This document shows positions 1 through 5,447 of a stretch of 16,739 bases of DNA, piece by piece (position 1 is the stretch's first letter; every line of letters starts with the position of its first letter). Below the pieces are notes generated by a model. It saw only the letters and a program-made list of their open reading frames with translations, made no database searches and was not told where the DNA came from. Made by a program: the position numbers and the translations under genes. This DNA is from CAYXZP01 sp964469485 (GTDB lineage Bacteria > Desulfobacterota > Binatia > UBA1149 > CAYXZP01): NCBI GenBank assembly GCA_964469485.1, contig CAYXZP010000051.1, forward strand, positions 1 through 16,739, read 5' to 3'.

Positions 1-243
1 GGTGTCCTGCAGTGCCGAGATGACCGGGTAATCGCGGGCCAGGTTGCTGGCGCCTTTCTGAACGTGGGGGCGCGGCGGGCGCCTGAGGATCCAGCGTTCG
101 CCGTTGGCCACCAGCGACCAGGTCTCACAGGAATGTCCCCCGGGGTGGCGCTTGACCCGGAGCGCGCAGGTCGAGAAACCCGGTACCTCGTGTTCTATGA
201 AAGAGCGTAGCTTGCCGCTATCGACGCTGAACTCGGCGGCCAC
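1..243 (-). CDS. APH/choline-kinase-family phosphotransferase, N-terminal part (runs off left edge)
   Basis: An open reading frame on the minus strand begins at GTG 243 and stays open to base 1, giving 81 residues. It reads like the N-lobe of the aminoglycoside-phosphotransferase-like kinases related to the kinase half of ACAD10/ACAD11: a short helix ending in EVPGF, then RHPGGHSCETW (the glycine-rich GG.S..T strand), then ERWILRRPP (the beta strand with the ATP-contacting basic residue), then ARDYPVISAL (the helix usually written REYRVLSAL). In that family such kinases often sit beside acyl-CoA dehydrogenases, and one is divergently encoded from 1376 here. The GTG start follows the stop of the upstream small gene by 4 bases; no good ribosome site is seen and a GTG further upstream is also possible. 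The catalytic HGD and DxD loops lie outside the window, so activity and substrate cannot be judged. Confidence 0.72.
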   Translation of the reverse strand, partial: MAAEFSVDSGKLRSFIEHEVPGFSTCALRVKRHPGGHSCETWSLVANGERWILRRPPRPHVQKGASNLARDYPVISALQDT

Positions 244-247
244 GGGT

Positions 248-577
248 TTAGTGACCGGTAACGGGACCGCGCGGGGCCCGGCCGCCACCGACGATGTGCA
301 CCCTGATGTCCCGGTCCGTGACCGTGCGGAAACGTCGGCGGAGCTCGGCGAGCATGGTCGCGCTGCAGGGTGCGCCGATCTCGAGGGTCAGCTCGACCGA
401 CCTACATCGCCCGCGGGCCTTGCCCCGTAAGGTGTCGAGCAGGGACTCGATCGAATACGGCGAACAATCGCCGGCGTCGTAGAGCCTGCTGCGCGCGCCG
501 GATTCGGCAACGACGGTGAAGGACGCCTTGTACGGGGTGGGGCCGGTCCTGCGGTCGCGCGGGTCGTGGCGCTGCAT
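248..577 (-). CDS. Small conserved-looking hypothetical protein (109 aa)
   Basis: This 109-residue frame lies between the peptidyl-prolyl isomerase gene (8 bases after its stop) and the phosphotransferase gene (4 bases before its start), so it is probably part of one minus-strand operon. Codon third positions are strongly G/C-rich, as in its neighbours, which supports real coding. A weak purine stretch (AGGGA) precedes the ATG. The protein is hydrophilic with no signal peptide or membrane segment: a basic N-terminus, a strand-like segment KASFTVVAESGARSRLYD, a helix around SIESLLDTLRGKARG, a strand VELTLEI, a helix ATMLAELRRRFRTV and a strand IRVHIVGGG. That alternation suggests a small alpha/beta fold. 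I do not recognise the family and assign no function. Confidence 0.55.
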   Translation of the reverse strand: MQRHDPRDRRTGPTPYKASFTVVAESGARSRLYDAGDCSPYSIESLLDTLRGKARGRCRSVELTLEIGAPCSATMLAELRRRFRTVTDRDIRVHIVGGGRAPRGPVTGH

Positions 578-585
578 CCCGGTCC

Positions 586-1233
586 CTACTTTCTTGTGAC
601 GGATTCGATCACGACCGCGTCAACCGGGGCGTTGGCGAAAGCCGCGCCGCGGTTGGCGGTCGGCGCGGCCTCGATGGCGCGGACCACATCGAGTCCCGAC
701 GTCACTCGGCCGAAGACCGCATAGCCGTACCCCGAAGGGGTGGGGGCGGTGTGGTCCAGGAAGCCGTTATCCTTGACGTTGATGAAAAATTGCGAGGTCG
801 CCGAATCGACCACGCTCGTGCGCGCCATGGCGATCGTCCCGTTGAGGTTGCGGAGCCCGTTGTCGGCTTCGTTCTTGATCGGCGCGTGGGTGTCCTTGCG
901 ATTGTAGTCGCTATCGAAGCCCCCGCCCTGGAGCATGAAGGCGGGGATCACACGGTGGAATATGGTTCCGTTATAGAAACCTTCGTCGACGTATCTGAGA
1001 AAGTTGGCGACCGTTGCCGGTGCGGCCGATTCGTCGAGTTCCAACTCGACACTTCCCTTGCTGGTGGAGATGACAACGACGGGGTTCTTGGCGGCGGTGG
1101 TCACTGGTTGTTCCTTTTCGTCGCTGGACGCGCCGCTGCATCCGGCCGTCGATGCGTAGGCGGCCAGGAGCAGGGCTCCCAGCAACGGCAGCATAGGAAC
1201 AGCGTGGGTGCTTGGCGGTCGGAGGTTTAACAT
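586..1233 (-). CDS. Cyclophilin-type peptidyl-prolyl cis-trans isomerase, probable lipoprotein
   Basis: This 215-residue protein catalyses cis-trans isomerisation of prolyl bonds, probably in the envelope. Residues 14-31 form a hydrophobic export signal ending in STAGC, a lipobox-like site with the acceptor Cys at 32 followed by Ser, which favours outer-membrane sorting. The cyclophilin domain covers about 50-213: FHRVIPAFMLQGGGF (92-106) carries the catalytic Arg, followed by TSQFFINV (147-153) and YAVFGRV (171-177). These are the usual short bacterial cyclophilin motifs, with an Ala replacing the common Gly in FHRVIPGFM. The annotated ATG is at 1233; an internal ATG at 1194 would give a more typical short signal and is equally plausible because neither has a clear ribosome site. 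It is first in the minus-strand group and divergent from the acyl-CoA dehydrogenase gene. Confidence 0.9.
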   Translation of the reverse strand: MLNLRPPSTHAVPMLPLLGALLLAAYASTAGCSGASSDEKEQPVTTAAKNPVVVISTSKGSVELELDESAAPATVANFLRYVDEGFYNGTIFHRVIPAFMLQGGGFDSDYNRKDTHAPIKNEADNGLRNLNGTIAMARTSVVDSATSQFFINVKDNGFLDHTAPTPSGYGYAVFGRVTSGLDVVRAIEAAPTANRGAAFANAPVDAVVIESVTRK

Positions 1234-1252
1234 GGGCGCGCCAGGGTCGGGT

Positions 1253-1265
1253 ATCGCGGAGCGAT
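1253..1265. promoter_or_regulatory. Short inverted repeat in the divergent intergenic region
   Basis: ATCGC-GGA-GCGAT is a perfect 5+5 inverted repeat in the 142-base region between the divergent isomerase (start 1233) and acyl-CoA dehydrogenase (start 1376) genes. It could be a half-site pair for a dimeric regulator serving both genes. No convincing -35/-10 pair was found in the region. A second weak inverted repeat, GGGGC with GCCCC, lies near 1298-1315. The site is short enough to occur by chance in GC-rich DNA. Confidence 0.25.
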
Positions 1266-1375
1266 GCTACGTATCACGACGCCATCGGTGGTCAAAGCAC
1301 CAGGCGGGGCACTTGCGCGCCCCACCCGGGTCGATTAAAGGCAGGTCGCTGTAGATTGCTGCAGGTGGCGGCCAG

Positions 1376-3070
1376 ATGAGCGAACATAAGACCCCCGAAC
1401 CGGCCGGGCTCGCCGAATGCGCCGAGTTGGCGGGCATGCTCGGCGAAACCGTCAGCGCCGCCCTCGAGGCCGCCGCCGCCCTTACGGCGGCGGGCAGGTC
1501 CATAGACGAGCACCAGGTTGTCTGTGAACGGGTCGCCTACGCGGCCACCGAGTTGGCGGCTGTTCGTACGATGACCGAGTTTGCCGGGGCGGCCAGCGCA
1601 GCCGGCCACGGCGAGGCCGGCCTCTATGTGGAACAGGCCGCGGTCTTCACGGGCGAGGTGGCCGCCAGGGTCCGTGGCGAGTTGGCGGCCAGCGCGCCCG
1701 ACCTCGGACTCGACGGTCCGGCGCTGACGGGGGGCGTGGGTTCGGACCGCGCGCTCGCGCTCATCCACGAAATGATACGCGAAGACCGTGTTCGGGCGAT
1801 AGGGAGGAATACGGCCGGGTCCTTGGCCGCCAACAACTCCTGGTTGCCCGATGAGGACTCGGTCCTGGTGCGGGATTCGGTCCGTTCCTTCGCGGCCCGG
1901 GAGGTGGCCCCCCTGGCCGAGCGCATCCACCGCCACGACGAACTGGTAAGCGACGAGATCATCTCGTCGATGGCCGAAATGGGCTACTTCGGTATGGCGG
2001 CGCCCCAGGAGTACGGCGGTCTCGGCATGGGCAACCTGTCCATGATCATAACCACCGAAGAGCTGTCGCGAGCCTCGTTGGCCGCGGCCGGGAGCCTCAT
2101 TACCCGGCCGGAGATTCTCATCAAGGCGCTTCTCGCGGGCGGGACGGAAGAGCAGAAGCACCAGTGGTTGCCGCCGGTTTGTTCCGGGCAGCTCATGGTC
2201 GCAGTGTCGGTGACCGAGCCGGACATCGGTTCCGACGTCGCTTCGGTGTCCTGCCGGGCGCAACCCGCCGAGGTCGACGGGCGTGAGGGATACCTGATCA
2301 ACGGCGCCAAGGCCTGGTGTACCTTTGCCGGCCGCGCTGACGTGCTGGCCCTGTTGGCCCGCACCGACCCCGACCCCTCGGCCGGCGCACGCGGGCTGTC
2401 GCTGTTCATTGTCGAGAAGGACGTTTTCGAGGGGCACGAGTTCGAGATGCGCCAGGCCACGGGCGGGCTGCTCACGGGCAAGGCCGACGCCACGCCAGGC
2501 TACCGCGGGATGCACTCGTACACGCTCGGGTTCGAGAACTATTTCGTGCCTGCCGGGAACTTGGTGGGCGAGTCATCGGGTCTCAACCGCGGTTTCTATC
2601 TTCAGATGGGCGGCTTTGCCGCGGGCCGTCTCCAGACCGGCGGGCGTGCCAGCGGTCTGGCGCAAGCGGCGCTCGAGGCCAGTGCCACCTATGTCACCGA
2701 GCGGCGCCAGTTCGGCAAGCCCCTGATCGATTTCCAGCTCACCCAGTACAAGCTCGGCCGCATGGCGGCCTGGCTCGAGGCGGCACGCCGCCTGACCTAC
2801 GGGGCCGCCAAGGCCATGGACGAGGACGAGTCGAGCTCGCTCGAACCGGCCATGGCCAAGCTGCTGGCCTGCGACGTGGCGGTGTGGCTCAGCCAGGAAG
2901 GGCAGCTTTTGCACGGCGGCTGGGGTTACGCCGAAGAGTACCCGATCTCGCGCTACGTCATCGACGCCCAGGTTCTGCCCATCTTCGAGGGCGTCAAGCC
3001 CATCCTCGAACTCAAGGTGATAGCCCGCCAACTGCTCGCTAAAAACCCCTTGCAAAACAGCACGGCTTAG
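1376..3070 (+). CDS. Acyl-CoA dehydrogenase, methylsuccinyl-CoA dehydrogenase-like, with long N-terminal domain
   Basis: The 564-residue product is an FAD-dependent acyl-CoA dehydrogenase. The core begins near residue 159 and has EEYGG-like AAPQEYGGLGMG (208-219), the FAD/substrate motif TEPDIGSD (280-287), and the C-terminal RRQFGKPL and LLHGGWGYAEEYPISR motifs. IFEGVKPI places the presumed catalytic base at Glu538. Ordinary members are about 380 residues; this one adds about 155 helical N-terminal residues, including an AYAATELAAVR helix and AAGHGEAGLYVEQAAVF. This length and arrangement, together with the GSLITRPEI segment, an insert around DATPGYRGMHSYTLGF and the overall core pattern, match (2S)-methylsuccinyl-CoA dehydrogenase of the ethylmalonyl-CoA pathway as I remember it. 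Substrate assignment is inference; a related branched acyl-CoA is possible. The gene is monocistronic, followed by a probable terminator. Confidence 0.88.
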   Translation: MSEHKTPEPAGLAECAELAGMLGETVSAALEAAAALTAAGRSIDEHQVVCERVAYAATELAAVRTMTEFAGAASAAGHGEAGLYVEQAAVFTGEVAARVRGELAASAPDLGLDGPALTGGVGSDRALALIHEMIREDRVRAIGRNTAGSLAANNSWLPDEDSVLVRDSVRSFAAREVAPLAERIHRHDELVSDEIISSMAEMGYFGMAAPQEYGGLGMGNLSMIITTEELSRASLAAAGSLITRPEILIKALLAGGTEEQKHQWLPPVCSGQLMVAVSVTEPDIGSDVASVSCRAQPAEVDGREGYLINGAKAWCTFAGRADVLALLARTDPDPSAGARGLSLFIVEKDVFEGHEFEMRQATGGLLTGKADATPGYRGMHSYTLGFENYFVPAGNLVGESSGLNRGFYLQMGGFAAGRLQTGGRASGLAQAALEASATYVTERRQFGKPLIDFQLTQYKLGRMAAWLEAARRLTYGAAKAMDEDESSSLEPAMAKLLACDVAVWLSQEGQLLHGGWGYAEEYPISRYVIDAQVLPIFEGVKPILELKVIARQLLAKNPLQNSTA

Positions 3071-3079
3071 CGGTATCCT

Positions 3080-3133
3080 GCCGCGCCGGTGCAATCCGGC
3101 TGCTGAGCATGCTTGCACGCTCGCGGCCTTTTT
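3080..3133 (+). terminator. Probable Rho-independent terminator after the acyl-CoA dehydrogenase gene
   Basis: GCCGCG (3080-3085) pairs with CGCGGC (3122-3127), and inside it GTGCA (3089-3093) pairs with TGCAC (3114-3118), separated by a 3x3 internal loop. A self-complementary AGCATGCT lies in the apical loop. The outer stem is followed by C and five T residues (3129-3133). It lies just downstream of the stop codon at 3070. Confidence 0.55.
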
Positions 3134-3135
3134 CC

Positions 3136-3252
3136 ATGGCTGAGACTAGCAGAGAAGAGCTAGACAGGATGTTTGGTCTTTACGAGGGGCTCGGTGCCGA
3201 GATCGAGCAGGGCGGCGGCGAAGACGGCAACGGGGCGGCCAAAGAAGGCTGA
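3136..3252 (+). CDS. Possible 38-residue ORF upstream of the kinase-like gene
   Basis: ATG 3136 opens a 38-residue frame ending at TGA 3250-3252, 12 bases before the GTG start of the next gene. The product is acidic and hydrophilic with a Gly-rich end: MAETSREELDRMFGLYEG then a stretch rich in G, E, N and A ending in KEG. The first 20 codons look helical. An alternative ATG at 3169 has a better purine-rich leader (GACAGG just upstream). The start at 3136 sits only 3 bases after the T-run of the terminator, so its promoter would have to lie inside that hairpin, which counts against it. No family recognised; it could be a small partner of the following signalling genes or an untranslated leader. 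Confidence 0.3.
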   Translation: MAETSREELDRMFGLYEGLGAEIEQGGGEDGNGAAKEG

Positions 3253-3264
3253 CCGGAAGGGCCG

Positions 3265-3858
3265 GTGTCAGGACCCGAGAACGACGATGTGCTTGCCGAG
3301 ATACGCCATGAGCTCGGCAACCGATTCCAGCGCCTCTACTTTTGGGCCGGTCAGGCCGACGGAGGGAGGGACGGAGCGCAGGACCCAGCCTCTAAACTGG
3401 GCGAGGAACTGGCCGGCCTCGAACATTATCTCGGGTCCGTGCTCGAGTACTTCGCCGAACCCCGCCTCGAGACGGTCGAGGTTTCGGTCGCCGATCTCGC
3501 CGCGCGTGTACGCTCGGCATTGCCCGAAAGGGAAATCGAGGTCGAGGGGCTGGAAAAGTTTGCGACCGCCACAGCCTCGGTCGATGCGGGGTCGGTCTCG
3601 AGGGCGCTCGAGCTGGTCGCGCGGCGGGTCGATGCTGCCGCGGCCGCAGGCCCCAAGCTGTCGCTGCTCGTGCGGCAGGGCGCGGCGCCTAGGAGCGTTG
3701 CGCTCGAGCTTTCGGGCCAACCGGACGGAGACAGGGCGCTACAGCTCTTGGACGGTATCGAGGCCATGGTCGCCCGCCGTTGCCTGGCCCTCCACGGCGG
3801 CAGCCTCGAGGAAGGCGGCCGACCCCCGTCTATCGTGGTGACGCTGCCCGTGGGCTGA
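3265..3858 (+). CDS. Degenerate histidine-kinase-like / histidine phosphotransferase-like protein
   Basis: This 197-residue soluble protein starts at GTG 3265, preceded by a good GGAAGG ribosome site, and lies 12 bases before the response regulator gene. Residues 9-25 (LAEIRHELGNRFQRLYF) look like the H-box of a histidine kinase dimerisation helix with His14 as the candidate phospho-acceptor, followed by a second helix (about 50-70). The C-terminal half resembles a kinase ATP-binding fold: the end, ARRCLALHGG then IVVTLPVG, matches the usual G2-to-C-terminal part of that domain. The N-box asparagine is absent in SVSRALELVARRVDAAA and no DxGxG G1 box is visible. There is no sensor or membrane domain. 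This architecture recalls Spo0B/ChpT-type phosphotransferases or a pseudokinase. The likely partner is the adjacent regulator. The family call is moderate; the lack of ATP motifs is seen directly. Confidence 0.62.
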   Translation: MSGPENDDVLAEIRHELGNRFQRLYFWAGQADGGRDGAQDPASKLGEELAGLEHYLGSVLEYFAEPRLETVEVSVADLAARVRSALPEREIEVEGLEKFATATASVDAGSVSRALELVARRVDAAAAAGPKLSLLVRQGAAPRSVALELSGQPDGDRALQLLDGIEAMVARRCLALHGGSLEEGGRPPSIVVTLPVG

Positions 3859-3870
3859 AGGGAGAACGAG

Positions 3871-5288
3871 ATGCCCGACCGCATACTGATAGTCGACGAC
3901 GACCCGCTCATACGCAGACAGCTCGAGGACCTCTATCGCGAGCGCCACTACGACGTCGACAGCGTCGGCGGCGCCGACGACGCTGTCGGTCTGCTCGAGG
4001 AGTACGATTACGCGCTTGCCGTGGTCGACCTGAAGATCCCCGGCACCGACGGCATCAGCCTCACCAAGCAGGTCCGTGAACGCTGGTCGCACCTCGATGT
4101 AATCATCATTACGGGCTACGCCTCCATCAAGGGGGCCGTCGAGGCGATCCGCCACGGGGCCTACGACTACATTACCAAGCCCTTCGCGCGCGAAGAGATA
4201 CTGCTGGCCACCGAGAAGGTTCTCGAGAAGCGCCGCTTGCTCGACGCGATAACCTATCTGCGCAGCCAGCTCTCCGACCGCCACTCCTTTGCCAACATGA
4301 TCAGCCGCAACCGCCGCATGCACGAGATCTTCTCGACGATCGAATCGTTGGCGCAAAACGACGCCACTGTTCTGATCACGGGAGACTCGGGCACGGGCAA
4401 GGAATTGGCGGCTCGCGCCATCCATTTTCAGGGTCGCCGTAAAGGCGGCCGCTTCGTCGCCATCAACTGTGCGGCGTTTCCGGATACTCTCTTGGAGAGC
4501 GAACTGTTCGGCTACGAACGGGGCGCGTTCACCGGTGCGGTTCACGACCGTATCGGCAAGATAGAACTGGCCAGCGGGGGAACTCTCTTCCTGGACGAGA
4601 TCGAGAGTATCTCGCTGCCCATGCAGTTGAAGCTGCTCAGGGTGCTCGAGCAGCGCGAGATAGAGAAACTCGGCGGCAACAAGCTGGTAAAGGTCAACAT
4701 TCGCATCATCACGGCGACCAACCAGAACCTCGAAGGAATGGCCGAGCGGGGGCAGGTACGGGAGGATTTCCGCCACCGAAGCAACNNNNNNNNNNGGTGC
4801 CGATCGTCATTCCGCCTTTGCGCGAACGCATCGAGGACATTCCCCTGTTGATGGCCGACATACTGCGCAACAACTCCATGGCGCGAGAGCGCAACATCAG
4901 TCGTATGTCGAACAAGGCACTCGAGAAGCTCATGTCATACCACTGGCCGGGCAATGTTCGCGAGCTTCGAAATATCGCCGAAAGGGCGATCCTGAAGACC
5001 ACCGGTCCCGTGATCCGTGACGTTGACCTTCCCGGCACGTCCGCGCCCGCCCTGGCCGACGGGGGCGGCGCCGCCCGCACGCGCGATCTCGAGATCCCGC
5101 TCAAGGAATACCTGCGGCGGGCCGAGAAGGACTATCTTGTCTCCGTGCTGCGCCGCAACCGCGGCGGCATCTCCACGAGCGCGGGCCAGGCCATGATAGA
5201 TGCTGCCACCCTCCACCGGAAGATGAAGCTTCACGGCCTCAAGCGGTCGGATTTTCGTATCCGTGAATCCGATGTCGGCGAAGGATAG
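3871..5288 (+). CDS. NtrC-family sigma-54-dependent response regulator (interrupted by a scaffold gap)
   Basis: A DNA-binding regulator that activates sigma-54 RNA polymerase. The receiver domain (3-120) has the acidic pocket DDD (9-11), phospho-acceptor Asp53 in VVDLKIPG, Thr81 and Lys103. The AAA+ domain follows with Walker A GDSGTGKE (171-178), the sigma-54-contacting GAFTGA (218-223) and Walker B LFLDE (239-243). Ten Ns at 4786-4795 interrupt the gene; beyond them the reading continues as VPIVIPPLRERIEDIP, WPGNVRELRN and a C-terminal Fis-type helix-turn-helix ending in DAATLHRKMKLHGLKR. Both halves belong to one gene of about 465 residues, the normal family length. A strong AAGGGAG ribosome site precedes ATG 3871. 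It resembles regulators found with exosortase A exopolysaccharide loci (PrsR type), though the symbol is not certain. It follows its likely phosphodonor gene, and two sigma-54 promoters lie downstream. Confidence 0.9.
4786..4795. other. Assembly gap (10 Ns) inside the response regulator gene
   Basis: Ten Ns separate FRHRSN (left edge) from GTG-CCG-ATC (V-P-I, right edge) at a place where NtrC proteins read FYYRLNVVPIVIPPL. Aligning on this conserved stretch, only about two bases appear to be missing, so the run of Ns is a placeholder and not a real 10-base spacing. The apparent frame change across the gap is therefore an artefact. The last codons before the gap (R-H and S where Y-Y and L are usual) may include contig-end errors. 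Confidence 0.9.
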
Positions 5289-5318
5289 AGCTGTAAGTAT
5301 TTGAAATATCAATGAAAA

Positions 5319-5355
5319 CCCCCCGGGCTGGCCGGTGGCTTGCTCCCCGGGTGGG
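5319..5355. repeat. GC-rich inverted repeat whose arms flank the P1 promoter
   Basis: The left arm CCCCCCGGG (5319-5327) pairs with the right arm CCCGGGTGGG (5346-5355), with T5352 bulged. The 18-base centre (5328-5345) holds the -24/-12 element. On the plus strand it is followed by a G run and not by T residues, so it is not a classical terminator for the regulator gene. It may instead be an operator or a DNA structure at the promoter. Confidence 0.5.
5329..5344 (+). promoter_or_regulatory. Sigma-54 promoter P1 upstream of the ATPase-LysM gene
   Basis: TGGCCGGTGGCTTGCT matches the -24/-12 consensus TGGCAC-N5-TTGCW: TGGC at 5329-5332, TTGCT at 5340-5344, and exactly 10 bases between the invariant GG (5330-5331) and GC (5342-5343). 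Only the AC after TGGC differs. The start of transcription would be near 5355, leaving a leader of about 93 bases before ATG 5448. The gene just upstream encodes a sigma-54 activator. Confidence 0.65.
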
Positions 5356-5447
5356 GGGGGAAGGTATGGACAAGCCGTGCCCAGCCTAGTAACCAAGAGA
5401 GAGCGGGGGCCGGAGGCTCGAGGCTAGGGCGACCCCACCACTCGACT

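Noticed and set aside
1292..2515. A 407-codon minus-strand open frame opposite the acyl-CoA dehydrogenase gene
   Set aside because: Composition is rich in Gly, Arg and His with no motifs, and it lies opposite a clear enzyme gene; a typical GC-rich shadow.
4786..4800. A genuine frameshift or pseudogenisation of the response regulator
   Set aside because: The frame change coincides exactly with ten placeholder Ns, and conserved residues on both sides join with about two missing bases.
5289..5328. IHF site near TATCAA at 5307-5312
   Set aside because: Only half of the IHF consensus matches and the position is too close to the -24 element.
5340..5447. N-terminal extension of the ATPase gene from an upstream in-frame TTG
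   Set aside because: The TTG is part of the P1 -12 element, so it would lie upstream of the transcript start, and family members begin at the MYAHFY equivalent.
5356..5447. A c-di-GMP (GEMM) or other known riboswitch in the ATPase gene leader
   Set aside because: A GCCTAG/CTAGGGC pairing is possible, but the conserved GEMM core sequences are not present.
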